Notes: a model not told the origin generated them from the sequence alone. 64,000 bases of DNA from Ruegeria arenilitoris (GCF_013032445.1 NZ_WQCA01000001.1:186001-250000); one strand, 5' to 3'; positions 36,838 through 46,128 are shown, numbered from the stretch's first letter. Translations and numbers: made by a program.

Positions 36838-37998
36838 TTAGTTGCTCGAGCTGTTTCGCTCGGCTTCGATCTCTCGCCATTTAGCAACGTTGCGGTTGTG
36901 CTCGTCCAGAGTTTCGGCAAAGGCGTGCCCGCCTGTACCATCCGCAACAAAGAAGACATAGTCAGTCTCTTCCGGCGCCACAGCAGCCTCGAGGCTTGCA
37001 AGCCCCGGATTGGCAATCGGCGTCGGCGGCAGACCATCGATTACGTAAGTATTCCATGGCGTTGCCCGACGAAGCTCACTCCGCCGCAAGCCACGACCCA
37101 GCACGCCCTGACCTTTGGTGACACCATAAATCACCGTCGGGTCCGTCTGCAGCTTCATGCCCTTTTCAAGCCGGTTCACAAAGACGCTGGCCACCTGGCC
37201 ACGCTCATGCGGAACACCGGTTTCTTTCTCGATGATTGAGGCGAGGATCAACATCTCTTCGGGGCTGCTGATCGGCAAATCATCCTGCCGGTTTTCCCAG
37301 ACCGCGTTGATCCGCAACTGTTGCTTCGCTTGCATGTCCTGCAGCAAAGCAGCCCGGTCATCGCCCGAGGCTAGCTCATAACTGTCGGGGGCTAGCAAAC
37401 CCTCGGCCGGTATCTCGGACACCTCACCAGTCAGCGCGTCGATACCCTTCAGCGCCTCAACCACCTGCCATGAGGTCACACCCTCAGCAACCGAAACGCG
37501 ATAGCGGGTGTCGGAATCCTGACGCTTTTCAGTGTATGCGGCAGGGGCTTCTTCCTCACCAGCCTCGAAACTGGCGATTTCGACAAAGTCCAACGTGGCC
37601 GGGTCCAGTTCGCGTACTCGGGTCTGAACCCGCGTGACGCCGATGCGATATTCGATCTCAGACCCGCAGGTGCTGGCGCCGCTGCTTGTGATCTCGTCGA
37701 TGATCTGCTCCATCGACGCACCTTCACGCACCAGAAAGCTGCCTGCTTTCAGTTGCTGGGCCTTGTCGGTGTAATCCGCACCCATCCGGAAGATCATGGC
37801 GCTGCTTATAGCGCCCTCATCCTCAAGCTGCTGGCTAACGCGAGTCATGTTAGATCCGCTTTTGACCTGCAGGCACATAGCGGTTTGCAGCGGGCCCTCG
37901 GACTTGTATTGCGACTGCCCCCAAAGGATCAAACCGCCGATCAGGAACAGGCTGACCACCAGGATGGTCAGCGCGTTCGATGCCAAAGCCCGCCACAT
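36838..37998 (-). CDS. mltG: Endolytic murein transglycosylase
   Basis: 386 residues: one N-terminal membrane helix (about 8-27), LysM-like region, then the YceG/MltG catalytic domain with Glu259 in ILASIIEKETG, the position of the E. coli catalytic glutamate, and the family C-terminus (NTYVIDGLPPTPIANPG). MltG cuts nascent glycan strands and sets their length. The gene directly abuts fabF (no gap between stop and start), a common pairing. Confidence 0.96.
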   Translation of the reverse strand: MWRALASNALTILVVSLFLIGGLILWGQSQYKSEGPLQTAMCLQVKSGSNMTRVSQQLEDEGAISSAMIFRMGADYTDKAQQLKAGSFLVREGASMEQIIDEITSSGASTCGSEIEYRIGVTRVQTRVRELDPATLDFVEIASFEAGEEEAPAAYTEKRQDSDTRYRVSVAEGVTSWQVVEALKGIDALTGEVSEIPAEGLLAPDSYELASGDDRAALLQDMQAKQQLRINAVWENRQDDLPISSPEEMLILASIIEKETGVPHERGQVASVFVNRLEKGMKLQTDPTVIYGVTKGQGVLGRGLRRSELRRATPWNTYVIDGLPPTPIANPGLASLEAAVAPEETDYVFFVADGTGGHAFAETLDEHNRNVAKWREIEAERNSSSN

Positions 37999-39264
37999 TT
38001 AGCTGACCTTTCCGAAGATCACGCTCGCGTTGGTGCCGCCAAAGCCGAACGAATTCGACAGGGCCACGTTGATCTCACGCTCGCGTTTGGCGTTGGGTGC
38101 CAGATCAATCGGCGTTTCAACCGCCGGGTTGTCCAGGTTAATCGTTGGCGGAGCAACCTGATCGCGGATCGCCAGGATCGAGAAGATTGCCTCAATTGCG
38201 CCAGCCGCACCCAGCAGGTGACCGGTGGCCGACTTGGTTGAGGTCATAGTCGCGTTTGCTGCGTGGTCGCCCAGAAGACGTTCCACAGCACCCAGTTCGA
38301 TCGTGTCCGCCATGGTCGAAGTGCCATGCGCGTTGATGTAGTCCAGATCCTTCGGCTCCAGCCCGGCGCTGCGCAGCGCGGCTTTCATCGAACGTTCGGC
38401 CCCATCGCCATCCTCGGACGGCGCGGTGATGTGATAAGCGTCGCCGGACATGCCATAGCCCAAAACCTCGGCATAAATCTCCGCGCCGCGCGCCTTGGCG
38501 TGCTCGTATTCTTCCAGAACGACGATGCCCGCGCCTTCGCCCATGACGAACCCGTCGCGGTCGACATCATAGGGGCGGCTCGCCTTCTTGGGATCGTCGG
38601 CATACTTGGTCGACAGCGCCTTGCACGCGTTAAAGCCCGCAATGCCGATTTCGCAGATACAGCCCTCACCGCCGCCTGCAACCATCACGTCCGCATCACC
38701 TGCGCGGATGATGCGGCTGGCGTCACCAATCGCATGCGCACCGGTCGAACAAGCCGTCACGACCGAGTGGTTCGGCCCTTTAAACCCATGGCGGATCGAC
38801 ACCTGACCAGAGGCCAGGTTGATCAGTGCTCCGGGAATAAAGAACGGCGACACGCGGCGCGGGCCCTTGTCGCGGATCAGGTTGGCCGTGTTCGCGATGG
38901 ACCCAAGCCCACCAATACCGGACCCGATTAGAACGCCCGTGCGCAGGCGCGCCTCTTCGTCCTCGGGCAACCAATCGGCGTCCTTGCAGGCCATCTCAGC
39001 TGCGGCGATCGAAAACAGAATAAAGTCTTCGATCTTGCGCTGCTCTTTCGGCGGCATCCAGTCGTCGGGGTTGAACGTTCCGTTTGTCCCGTCTCCGCGC
39101 GGCACTTCGCAGGCATAGGTCGTGGTGACCCCGCTTGCCTCAGCGTCGAACTGAGTGATCGGACCCGCACCGGATTCTCCGTCCAGCAGCCGTGACCAAG
39201 TTTCCTCGACCCCGCTGGCCAAAGGAGTGACCAATCCCAGACCGGTTACAACGACTCTGCGCAT
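37999..39264 (-). CDS. fabF: Beta-ketoacyl-ACP synthase II
   Basis: 421 residues. It condenses malonyl-ACP with acyl-ACP in fatty-acid elongation. The catalytic triad is visible: Cys172 in VVTACSTGAH, His in INAHGTSTM and His in KSATGHLLGAAGA. It is on the same strand as fabD-fabG-acpP but is separated from acpP by a HisA paralogue and a GNAT gene. Confidence 0.97.
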   Translation of the reverse strand: MRRVVVTGLGLVTPLASGVEETWSRLLDGESGAGPITQFDAEASGVTTTYACEVPRGDGTNGTFNPDDWMPPKEQRKIEDFILFSIAAAEMACKDADWLPEDEEARLRTGVLIGSGIGGLGSIANTANLIRDKGPRRVSPFFIPGALINLASGQVSIRHGFKGPNHSVVTACSTGAHAIGDASRIIRAGDADVMVAGGGEGCICEIGIAGFNACKALSTKYADDPKKASRPYDVDRDGFVMGEGAGIVVLEEYEHAKARGAEIYAEVLGYGMSGDAYHITAPSEDGDGAERSMKAALRSAGLEPKDLDYINAHGTSTMADTIELGAVERLLGDHAANATMTSTKSATGHLLGAAGAIEAIFSILAIRDQVAPPTINLDNPAVETPIDLAPNAKREREINVALSNSFGFGGTNASVIFGKVS

Positions 39265-39305
39265 GAAATGCCTCTTGCCTGCTTCCTGTTTGAGAACCGC
39301 TCATA

Positions 39306-39325
39306 CCCCGGCCCGGGGGCCGGGG
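39306..39325 (-). other. GC-only hairpin in the fabF leader
   Basis: CCCCGGCC pairs with GGCCGGGG around a 4-nt loop, 42 bp upstream of the fabF ATG. There is no T-run. It may be a leader structure or chance in GC-rich DNA. Confidence 0.3.
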
Positions 39326-39426
39326 GCAAGAGCAACGGCATATTCCTTTCCGGCAGCATCCTGCCAAAACCGAAAAGATACTCTGCTTGCGATCACAAGA
39401 ACGGCTCAGAATTGAAAAAACCGCCC

Positions 39427-39444
39427 GTTGCCCAGAAGGGCAAC
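39427..39444 (-). terminator. Terminator of the HisA-like gene
   Basis: On the minus strand, GTTGCCC and GGGCAAC form a 7-bp stem with a 4-nt loop, extended imperfectly by CCG/CGG, then TTTTTT. It lies 26 bp beyond the stop of the HisA-like gene. Confidence 0.7.
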
Positions 39445-39469
39445 AGACGGCTTACGATTTGTCCGTCAG

Positions 39470-40213
39470 TTACTGGAACTGCGCGACCGGTTCATGTGCG
39501 GCTTGCGCCACTTCCAGCGCGTCGGCCAGATCGATCGACTTACGGAACAGCGCGCGGCCAACAATCGCGCCCGAAATATTCGGGATATATGCCAAACGCG
39601 AAATATCATCCGAAGTCCGCACCACACCACTGGCGATGACCGGCGTACGGGACTTTTCTGCCAAACCGGAAATCAGGCCCAACTGCGCCTCAACATCTTC
39701 CATGTCGCTGTCGATATCCGTCACCAAAATGGCGGCAAACGGTGTATCGGCGAACGCCTCGATATAAGCTTCCGGGGTGAAAGCGCTTTGGCTGCGCCAA
39801 CCTTCGGTCATCACCTGCCCTTGCCAGACATCCACAGCCAGAACGATCTGATCCGGATAAAGCTTAGCGAGTTCCTTGACCAAGATCGGATCCCATGCAG
39901 CCAACGTACCGATGACAATACGCCCTGCGCCTTTGTCGATCCAGTGCTCGACTTGTTCGCGAGTACGCATACCACCAGCCAATTGCACCGACATTTCAGA
40001 CGAGCGAATGATCTCTTCAACCAGTTTGACGTTGGTATCTCGTCCTTCGATCGCGTCGAAGTCGGTCAGTTGCATCCACTCCGCACCAGCGGCCGACCAG
40101 CCGCGCGCTGTTTCAACGGGGTCCACATGCCAAATCATAGCTTCATCCAGACGGCCTTTTTCCAGTGTCACACACCGGCCGTTCTGCAGTTCCATAGTGG
40201 GATAAATCCTCAT
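39470..40213 (-). CDS. HisA-like (beta/alpha)8 barrel isomerase paralogue
   Basis: 247 residues from the ATG at 40213. It is clearly related to HisA, the ProFAR isomerase of histidine synthesis: RIYPTMELQNGRCVTL, EWMQLTDFDAIEG, VQLAGGMRT, RIVIGTLAAWDP and VIASGVVRTSDD. It differs at key points: the catalytic Asp8 is Glu8, GGGIRS-type is AGGMRT, and the phosphate loop after TDI is changed (SDM instead of xDG). Asp128 and Asp166 remain. It lies outside a histidine operon, so it is probably a paralogue with changed specificity. Confidence 0.82.
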   Translation of the reverse strand: MRIYPTMELQNGRCVTLEKGRLDEAMIWHVDPVETARGWSAAGAEWMQLTDFDAIEGRDTNVKLVEEIIRSSEMSVQLAGGMRTREQVEHWIDKGAGRIVIGTLAAWDPILVKELAKLYPDQIVLAVDVWQGQVMTEGWRSQSAFTPEAYIEAFADTPFAAILVTDIDSDMEDVEAQLGLISGLAEKSRTPVIASGVVRTSDDISRLAYIPNISGAIVGRALFRKSIDLADALEVAQAAHEPVAQFQ

Positions 40214-40333
40214 GAGCACGCTCCTCCGCTCAATCGCATTGCAATTCACAGTATCATACAGACCGGAACAAACGCGAATATTACCAGTTTCGGCAAACTG
40301 AGGACATTTTGCGGCATCACACCCAAATTGAGA

Positions 40334-40873
40334 CTACCTGCGTGCAGGTGGCCCGTTCCGCCGCAGCAATACGACCGGAGTGCCATTGTATTCGCATTCT
40401 CGCATCACGGAATAACCCAGCTTTTCGGCTAGTTTCTGCGAGACTGAATTCGCCGAATTTACCATTGCAACCAACGGCCCCGGCATGATGCGATCAAACC
40501 AGTCGTGGGCCGCCTGAGCGGCCTCAAAACCCAGCCCCTGCCCCTGAGCCTCTGGCACCAAAATCCATCCCGCTTCAGGGAAGCTGTCAAAATCTTCGCC
40601 CAGCGCTCGATTGCCATAGAAAAACCCGGCCTGACCGATCATTGCCCGATTCGATTGCTGCAGTACGGCCCATTGCCCAAATCCGGCCATCTGCCAATGC
40701 CCGGCGTTGCGCAGAAACGAGTCCCACGCCTCACCGCGCGATCGTGGCTTGCCACCGATATGGCGCACGATACAGGGGTTACGCCAAATCTCGGCGAACC
40801 GGTTGAAATCCTCCGGCCGCATGCCGCAAAGCATCAGGCGCGATGTGTTTATTGTCGGGGTGGATCGCATCAT
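40334..40873 (-). CDS. GNAT family N-acetyltransferase (RimJ/RimL-like)
   Basis: 179 residues with the GNAT fold of the RimJ/RimL branch: TSRLMLCGMRPEDFNRF at the start, the acetyl-CoA loop in PEAQGQGLGFEAA and the late segment NSVSQKLAEKLGY. It acetylates an amine of a protein or small molecule; the target is unknown. A second ATG one codon later is equally possible. Confidence 0.88.
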   Translation of the reverse strand: MMRSTPTINTSRLMLCGMRPEDFNRFAEIWRNPCIVRHIGGKPRSRGEAWDSFLRNAGHWQMAGFGQWAVLQQSNRAMIGQAGFFYGNRALGEDFDSFPEAGWILVPEAQGQGLGFEAAQAAHDWFDRIMPGPLVAMVNSANSVSQKLAEKLGYSVMRECEYNGTPVVLLRRNGPPARR

Positions 40874-40960
40874 GCCCTGCCCGCTCTGGATTATTGTGCC
40901 TCAAAGGCGATCGTTGCGAACGAAGCCATATCCTGACAAGCCCGAAATCCACAACGCACA

Positions 40961-40999
40961 AAAAAACGGCGCCTCCGTTGCCCGGAAGCGCCGTTTTTT
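40961..40999 (-). terminator. Terminator of acpP
   Basis: A perfect 12-bp outer stem (AAAAAACGGCGC with its complement) with a further small stem inside, ending in a T-run on the minus strand, 17 bp beyond the acpP stop. Confidence 0.92.
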
Positions 41000-41015
41000 A
41001 AGGATTTCGAAGCGA

Positions 41016-41249
41016 TCAGGATGCTTCGGAGATGAATTTGACGGCGTCGCCAAAAGTCTGGATGGTTTCGGCTGCGTCATCCGGGATCTCGATGCCGAAC
41101 TCTTCTTCGAAGGCCATAACCAGTTCAACGGTATCCAAGCTGTCTGCGCCCAGATCGTCGATGAACGAAGCGTTCTCGGCTACTTTGTCTTCTTCAACAC
41201 CCAGGTGCTCAACAACGATCTTTTTAACGCGATCTGCGACGTCGCTCAT
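41016..41249 (-). CDS. acpP: Acyl carrier protein
   Basis: 77 residues, acidic, with the 4'-phosphopantetheine attachment Ser37 in [10 protein letters not shown]. It carries the growing acyl chain for FabD, FabG and FabF encoded around it, and can supply the acyl group for the LuxI-type synthase at 49 kb. Confidence 0.98.
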   Translation of the reverse strand: MSDVADRVKKIVVEHLGVEEDKVAENASFIDDLGADSLDTVELVMAFEEEFGIEIPDDAAETIQTFGDAVKFISEAS

Positions 41250-41458
41250 GTCTATTCCTCATTCCATTTCAGGGCGTAAAGCCCGGTTCAGCCCTTGCCC
41301 GCTCAGGCTGGCTTTGATTTGCCCGGTTCGGGCGGTTTGGGTCCCCGAATTACCGGGAAAGTAGAAGGCCGACCGTTTGGTCGACCCCTGCATACATGCG
41401 CCGCCTATAGCACAGACAACGCCCGAGGCAAACGCTTTCGCGCCCGCCTCGCCTGCGA

Positions 41459-42196
41459 TCACAACATGGCCATGCCACCGTTCACATGCAAGGTCGTTCC
41501 TGTGACATAACCCGCTTCGGGGCTGGCAAGGTACAGAACTGCCGCAGCAATTTCCGACGGCTCGCCCATACGACCGGCTGGGACCTGCGTCAAGATACCG
41601 GATTTCTGATCGTCAGTCAGCTTGTCGGTCATCGCAGTGGTGATGAACCCCGGAGCCACCGCGTTAGCAGTGATTCCGCGGCTTGCAACCTCGTAGGCCA
41701 GCGACTTGGTCATACCAACCATACCCGCCTTAGACGCGGCATAGTTGACCTGACCGGGGTTACCGGTCGCGCCTACCACGGAAGAGATGTTGATGATCCG
41801 GCCCCAGCGCGCCTTCATCATGCCACGCAGAACGCCTTTGCACAGCTTGGCAGTGGCGGTCAGGTTCACGTCGATCACGCTCTGCCATTCATCATCCGAC
41901 ATGCGCATGAACAGGTTGTCCCGCGTGATGCCCGCGTTGTTGACCAGAATGTCGACCGATCCCATCGCATCCGCCGCCTGTTTCGGCAGCGCCGCAACGG
42001 CTTCGGGATCACTCAGGTTGCAGGGAAGAACATGGGCACGCTCACCCAGCTCTTCCGCCAGCGCCTGCAGAGGCTCGACCCGTGTACCAGACAGCCCGAC
42101 AGTGGCCCCCGCTGCGTGCAGAGCACGCGCGATATCGCCCCCGATACCACCCGAAGCGCCGGTGATCAGCGCATTCTTACCTGTCAAATCAAACAT
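41459..42196 (-). CDS. fabG: 3-oxoacyl-ACP reductase
   Basis: 245 residues, a short-chain dehydrogenase reducing 3-oxoacyl-ACP with NADPH. The cofactor motif GASGGIG lies at 13-19, NNAG at 86-89, and the catalytic Ser139, Tyr152 and Lys156 in ISSVVGATGNPGQVNYAASK. It is 41 bp downstream of fabD and followed by acpP, the usual fab order. Confidence 0.97.
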   Translation of the reverse strand: MFDLTGKNALITGASGGIGGDIARALHAAGATVGLSGTRVEPLQALAEELGERAHVLPCNLSDPEAVAALPKQAADAMGSVDILVNNAGITRDNLFMRMSDDEWQSVIDVNLTATAKLCKGVLRGMMKARWGRIINISSVVGATGNPGQVNYAASKAGMVGMTKSLAYEVASRGITANAVAPGFITTAMTDKLTDDQKSGILTQVPAGRMGEPSEIAAAVLYLASPEAGYVTGTTLHVNGGMAML

Positions 42197-42237
42197 TCGG
42201 TTTCCCTCTTGGTGCGTCCTAACAGGACGTTTTCAAC

Positions 42238-43176
42238 TTATGATTCGGCCTGAGTGACCTTTTGCACGTCGTCCGGCGTCCCAACGGCCTTGCCTGCGAT
42301 GTCACGGTTGATCTTGCGGATCATACCCGACAGCGCCTTGCCGGCGCCGATCTCCCATGTCTCGGTCACGCCCTGCGCTGCCATGTACTGAACGCTTTCA
42401 CGCCAGCGGACCGATCCGGTGACCTGCTCAACCAGCAACTGACGGATCAGGTCCGGGTCGGTAACCGCTTCGGCGCGGACATTGGCCACCAGCGGTACGG
42501 CAGGTGCCTTGATTTCGACCACGGCCAGCGCTTCGGCCATCACATCGGCTGCAGGCTGCATCAGCGCACAATGGAACGGGGCACTCACCGGCAGCATCAC
42601 CGCGCGCTTTGCGCCTTTTTCCTTGGCGATTTCAGCCGCGCGTTCAACGGCGGCCTTGGCACCCGAAACCACAACCTGCGTCGGGTCATTGTCATTTGCG
42701 GCCTGACAAACCTCACCTTGCGCAGCCTCTTCGGCCACAGCGCGGACAGCATCCAGATCAAGGCCGAGAATTGCAGCCATTGCGCCTTCACCCACCGGAA
42801 CGGCGCTTTGCATCGCCTGACCGCGGGTGCGCAGCAGACGAGCCGTATCTGCAACCGACAAAGCACCAGCAGCGGCCAAAGCCGAACATTCGCCCAGCGA
42901 GTGACCAGCGACGAAGGCAGCATCTGTCACCGAAACGCCCTCGGCCTCCAGTGCGCGCATCGCAGCGATCGAGGTTGCCATCAGCGCCGGCTGCGCGTTC
43001 TGTGTCAGCGTCAGGTCCGCGATGTCACCTTCCCAGATCAGGCTGCTCAGCTTTTCGCCCAGCGCCTCGTCGACCTCATCGAATACAGCCTGAGCAGCCG
43101 GGTAAGCCTCGGCCAGAGCCTTGCCCATCCCGATGGTTTGGGCACCCTGCCCCGGAAAAACGAATGCGCGTGTCAT
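42238..43176 (-). CDS. fabD: Malonyl-CoA-ACP transacylase
   Basis: 312 residues from the ATG at 43176 (AAGAGG upstream). The active-site Ser93 is in GHSLGE; the partner His is in PVSAPFHCALM; the start FVFPGQGAQ is diagnostic. It loads malonyl groups onto ACP. Confidence 0.97.
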   Translation of the reverse strand: MTRAFVFPGQGAQTIGMGKALAEAYPAAQAVFDEVDEALGEKLSSLIWEGDIADLTLTQNAQPALMATSIAAMRALEAEGVSVTDAAFVAGHSLGECSALAAAGALSVADTARLLRTRGQAMQSAVPVGEGAMAAILGLDLDAVRAVAEEAAQGEVCQAANDNDPTQVVVSGAKAAVERAAEIAKEKGAKRAVMLPVSAPFHCALMQPAADVMAEALAVVEIKAPAVPLVANVRAEAVTDPDLIRQLLVEQVTGSVRWRESVQYMAAQGVTETWEIGAGKALSGMIRKINRDIAGKAVGTPDDVQKVTQAES

Positions 43177-43346
43177 TGCGACCTCTTGGATGACGTTAGG
43201 TTGCGGGCGGGTGTAAACCGAGTGCGAACGCGGCACAAGCATTGCCTGACCTCTGCACTGTGGCACTTTTGATGTGCGCATCCCGCTATTGAGTCCTGAT
43301 CCCATGGCTTTAGGTTGAGCCCAGTCATCTCACCCCGGAGCAACCA

Positions 43347-44573
43347 ATGCCCTCGACCAACACATTTTCCAGCTACGGCAGCGTGACAAAGACGTTCCAC
43401 TGGCTGACCGCCCTGCTGATCTTCACGGCGCTGCCGCTGGGATGGATCGCCAATGATCTGGCCCACGCGATCTATGACCCCTCGATCCCGACCACCGAGG
43501 ACGATATCGCCCGGGCGACCCGCCTGTTCTCGCTGCACAAGACCGTGGGTATCACTGTATTCTTTGTCGCCCTTGCCCGCATTCTGTGGGCGGTGACGCA
43601 GACCAAGCCGGGGTTACTGAACGCTGAGAACAAACCCGAAGCCTTCGCCGCCGAAACCGTTCACTGGATGCTCTATGCCTCGCTGGTTCTGGTGCCGCTG
43701 AGCGGCTGGTTGCATCACGCTGCCTCGGAAGGGTTCGCGCCGATCCTGTGGCCATTTGGGCAAAACCTGCCCTTCGTGCCCAAGTCACCCTTTGTCTCTG
43801 AGGTGACTGCCGGCCTGCACTGGCTGTTTATCTGGGTTCTGGCCGGGTCCCTGATCCTGCACATTGCCGGGGCGCTCAAGCACCATGTGGTCGACAAGGA
43901 CAGCACCCTGCGCCGCATGTTGCCCGGCCATTCGGACGCGCCCGAGCCCCCTGCTCAGCATCATTCACTGATCCCTGCTGTCGCGGCACTGGCGGTTTGG
44001 GGGGCGGTATTGATTGGCGGCTGGTCTATCGGCATCTTCTCAGACCACTCCGCCGCGGCGACCGACACCGCCGAACTGACTGATGTGCAGTCGGACTGGC
44101 AGGTGCAGGAAGGTGACTTGTCCATCACAATCACCCAGTTGGGCAGCCCGGTGACCGGCCAATTCGCAGACTGGACCGCCGCAATCGCCTTTGAAGACCC
44201 GGCAGAGCCGGGGCTGGCTGGAACGGTAGACGTGACGATTGCCATCGCATCACTAAGTCTGGGCACCGTAACGGATCAAGCCATGGCCGCCGATTTCTTT
44301 GACAGCGCCCAGTTCCCAACCGCCCAGTTCAAAGCCGACATCTTCAAGACAGACACCGGGTATGAAGCGCGAGGCCCACTGACTATCCGCGACAAATCGG
44401 TGGACGTCGTGCTGCCGTTTACCCTCGACCTGCAGGAGAACACCGCCGCAATGACCGGCGAACTGGAACTGAACCGACTGGATTTCAGCGTTGGCACCTC
44501 TCAGCCGACTGAGGAATCACTAGGATTTGGGGTCGTTGTCTCAGTCAATTTGACGGCCGAGCGACAGAGCTAA
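43347..44573 (+). CDS. Cytochrome b561 fused to a YceI domain
   Basis: 408 residues. The first about 190 form a four-helix cytochrome b561 domain with heme-ligand candidates His18 (TKTFHWL), His65 (LHKTVGI) and two later His (GLHWLFIW, LHIAGALKHH). A further membrane helix (about 207-225) leads to a YceI lipocalin-like domain (about 240-405) with FDSAQFPTAQFKA and LTIRDKSVDVVLP. YceI proteins bind isoprenoids such as quinones, so quinone-linked electron transfer in the inner membrane with a periplasmic YceI part is plausible. It is convergent with a stand-alone yceI gene. Confidence 0.93.
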   Translation: MPSTNTFSSYGSVTKTFHWLTALLIFTALPLGWIANDLAHAIYDPSIPTTEDDIARATRLFSLHKTVGITVFFVALARILWAVTQTKPGLLNAENKPEAFAAETVHWMLYASLVLVPLSGWLHHAASEGFAPILWPFGQNLPFVPKSPFVSEVTAGLHWLFIWVLAGSLILHIAGALKHHVVDKDSTLRRMLPGHSDAPEPPAQHHSLIPAVAALAVWGAVLIGGWSIGIFSDHSAAATDTAELTDVQSDWQVQEGDLSITITQLGSPVTGQFADWTAAIAFEDPAEPGLAGTVDVTIAIASLSLGTVTDQAMAADFFDSAQFPTAQFKADIFKTDTGYEARGPLTIRDKSVDVVLPFTLDLQENTAAMTGELELNRLDFSVGTSQPTEESLGFGVVVSVNLTAERQS

Positions 44574-44578
44574 AAAAA

Positions 44579-44601
44579 CCGCCGGGGCAACACCCCGGCG
44601 G
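44579..44601 (-). terminator. Terminator between the two YceI-domain genes
   Basis: A perfect 9-bp stem (CCGCCGGGG with CCCCGGCGG), 5-nt loop; the minus strand has a seven-T tail (for yceI), the plus strand only CTTCTTT. Confidence 0.9.
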
Positions 44602-44627
44602 CTTCTTTCCAAAGGATCGAAGCTGAC

Positions 44628-45200
44628 TTATTCAGCTTTCTGCGCCTCGACCGAAATCCGGACTTCGACTTCGTCACTGACGAATGGTGCGAATTGGCCT
44701 AGGTTGAATTCGCTGCGTACCAAGGTGGTGGTCGCATCGAAACCCGCCCAGGGTTTATTCGCCATCGGGTGGTCCGCAACTTGATTGAGCTTGGCGTCCA
44801 GAACCACTGATTTCGTCACACCGTTCATGGTTAGATCGCCGGTGATGTTGGCGGTGCCCTCGCCGGTGACCTCGATACCGGTCGAAGTAAACGTGATCAT
44901 GTCGCCTTCGGCCACACCAAAGAAATCCTCGGTCATGAAGTGATCTTCGCGCGGCTTCCAGCCGGTGAACATCTCGATGACGGGCATCGAAACGGAAACG
45001 CTGGATGCGGCGGGGTCTTCCTGGTCGAACATAATTTCGCCTTCAAAGCCCGAGAACATACCGGTTGTGGTCGAGAAACCAAGGTGGTTATAGCTGAAGA
45101 CCACCTGGCTGTGGCTGGGGTCCAGAGTGTATTTCTCGGCGCTTGCAAACGCCGAGGTCGCCGAAACGGCCAGTGCAGCAGCAAGAAGGGTGGATTTCAT
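44628..45200 (-). CDS. YceI family periplasmic protein
   Basis: 190 residues from the ATG at 45200: signal peptide (to about SAFASA) and one YceI lipocalin-like beta-barrel (YTLDPSHSQVVFSYNHLGF, DLTMNGVTKSVVLDAKLN). These periplasmic proteins bind polyisoprenoids in their cavity. The upstream region contains two inverted repeats (45257-45276 and 45299-45320). Confidence 0.93.
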   Translation of the reverse strand: MKSTLLAAALAVSATSAFASAEKYTLDPSHSQVVFSYNHLGFSTTTGMFSGFEGEIMFDQEDPAASSVSVSMPVIEMFTGWKPREDHFMTEDFFGVAEGDMITFTSTGIEVTGEGTANITGDLTMNGVTKSVVLDAKLNQVADHPMANKPWAGFDATTTLVRSEFNLGQFAPFVSDEVEVRISVEAQKAE

Positions 45201-45256
45201 AACAATCTCCGCAATTTTGTGGATGCAAACCATTTGGGTTGCTCGGTAACGAAAAT

Positions 45257-45320
45257 GTGCTGCCCAAGGGCAGCACACAAGTTATATTCTCTCACAGTTT
45301 CTGTTCCTAGATGAACAGAA
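45257..45320. repeat. Two adjacent perfect inverted repeats between yceI and the next gene
   Basis: GTGCTGCCC with GGGCAGCAC (9-bp arms, 2-nt centre, 45257-45276) and TTCTGTTC with GAACAGAA (8-bp arms, 6-nt centre, 45299-45320). Neither is followed by a clear T-run in the minus direction, so they may be operators for yceI as well as RNA hairpins. Confidence 0.45.
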
Positions 45321-45326
45321 TAAAAA

Positions 45327-45845
45327 TCAGGCGAAGATTGTTACACTTCCGCTCAATTGGCCTTTGAGCGCCCGGCTGACATCCGCCGATTGCAACGGCA
45401 GCTTCATCAGCAGGCTGCCATCGACATCGAACAGCTCAACCTGGTCGTCCGCAAAGCGCGCGCCACCCAGTGTGTCATAGCTGCGACGAAGAACAGTTTG
45501 CGGCCGTCCGTTTTCATTCTTTTGAAGCACCCGAACCTCGCGACGGATTGGATCGAAATAGGCATCAGGACGGGCATCAAGGGCCTGGATCGTTAGAAGG
45601 CTGACGCCAACCAACAGGAACAACAGCGACGCAGCCAGCTTGATTGGCCAGACCTCGGCAGCCAGCGCGGAACCGGGCATCAACCACATAGAAAACGCCA
45701 TTACGACCAGAAAGGCACCCACGAGGCGGGCAAGAACCATTCGAACCTTCCAGTTCGGCGCGAAAGTAATCAGAACGGGTACAGATTTCTCATAGATCGC
45801 GGCGCTTGGGGCCTGTTCAACTGAATTCGTATTGATCGCACTCAT
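45327..45845 (-). CDS. Hypothetical membrane protein
   Basis: 172 residues from the ATG at 45845. Two membrane helices (about 40-57 and 68-85) are followed by a soluble C-terminal part with a PH-like run of strands (YFDPIRREVRVLQKN, VELFDVDGSLLMKLPL). I recognise no named family. It is divergent from rpsF; the 283 bp between them hold the ribosomal promoter, which I could not place with confidence. Confidence 0.7.
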   Translation of the reverse strand: MSAINTNSVEQAPSAAIYEKSVPVLITFAPNWKVRMVLARLVGAFLVVMAFSMWLMPGSALAAEVWPIKLAASLLFLLVGVSLLTIQALDARPDAYFDPIRREVRVLQKNENGRPQTVLRRSYDTLGGARFADDQVELFDVDGSLLMKLPLQSADVSRALKGQLSGSVTIFA

Positions 45846-46128
45846 ATCTATCACCCTGTTCTTCAGGTTAGTCATGGGTTCCGTCTTTCCGGATAACCCT
45901 TGGTATGGAAAACAACTTCGAGCCGAAAAGCGTCAGGAATTAGGCGGCGCAATGGAATTAGCACGACTTCACAAAGGCATGTGCGGCGGGGCTTGCCCCT
46001 CACGCTCAAACGTGTATATCGGGCCATCCTTCGCTAATCACATGAATCGCGCAGCCTCTCGTGGCAGGGTCGCGAAGGACCAGATGGCCCCGCCTATGAA
46101 ATGCGCCTTGATAGAAACAGGAGTGCAC

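Noticed and set aside
45299..45320. LexA box at the inverted repeat near yceI
   Set aside because: Alphaproteobacterial LexA sites are direct GTTC-N7-GTTC repeats; this one is an inverted repeat with 6-nt centre.
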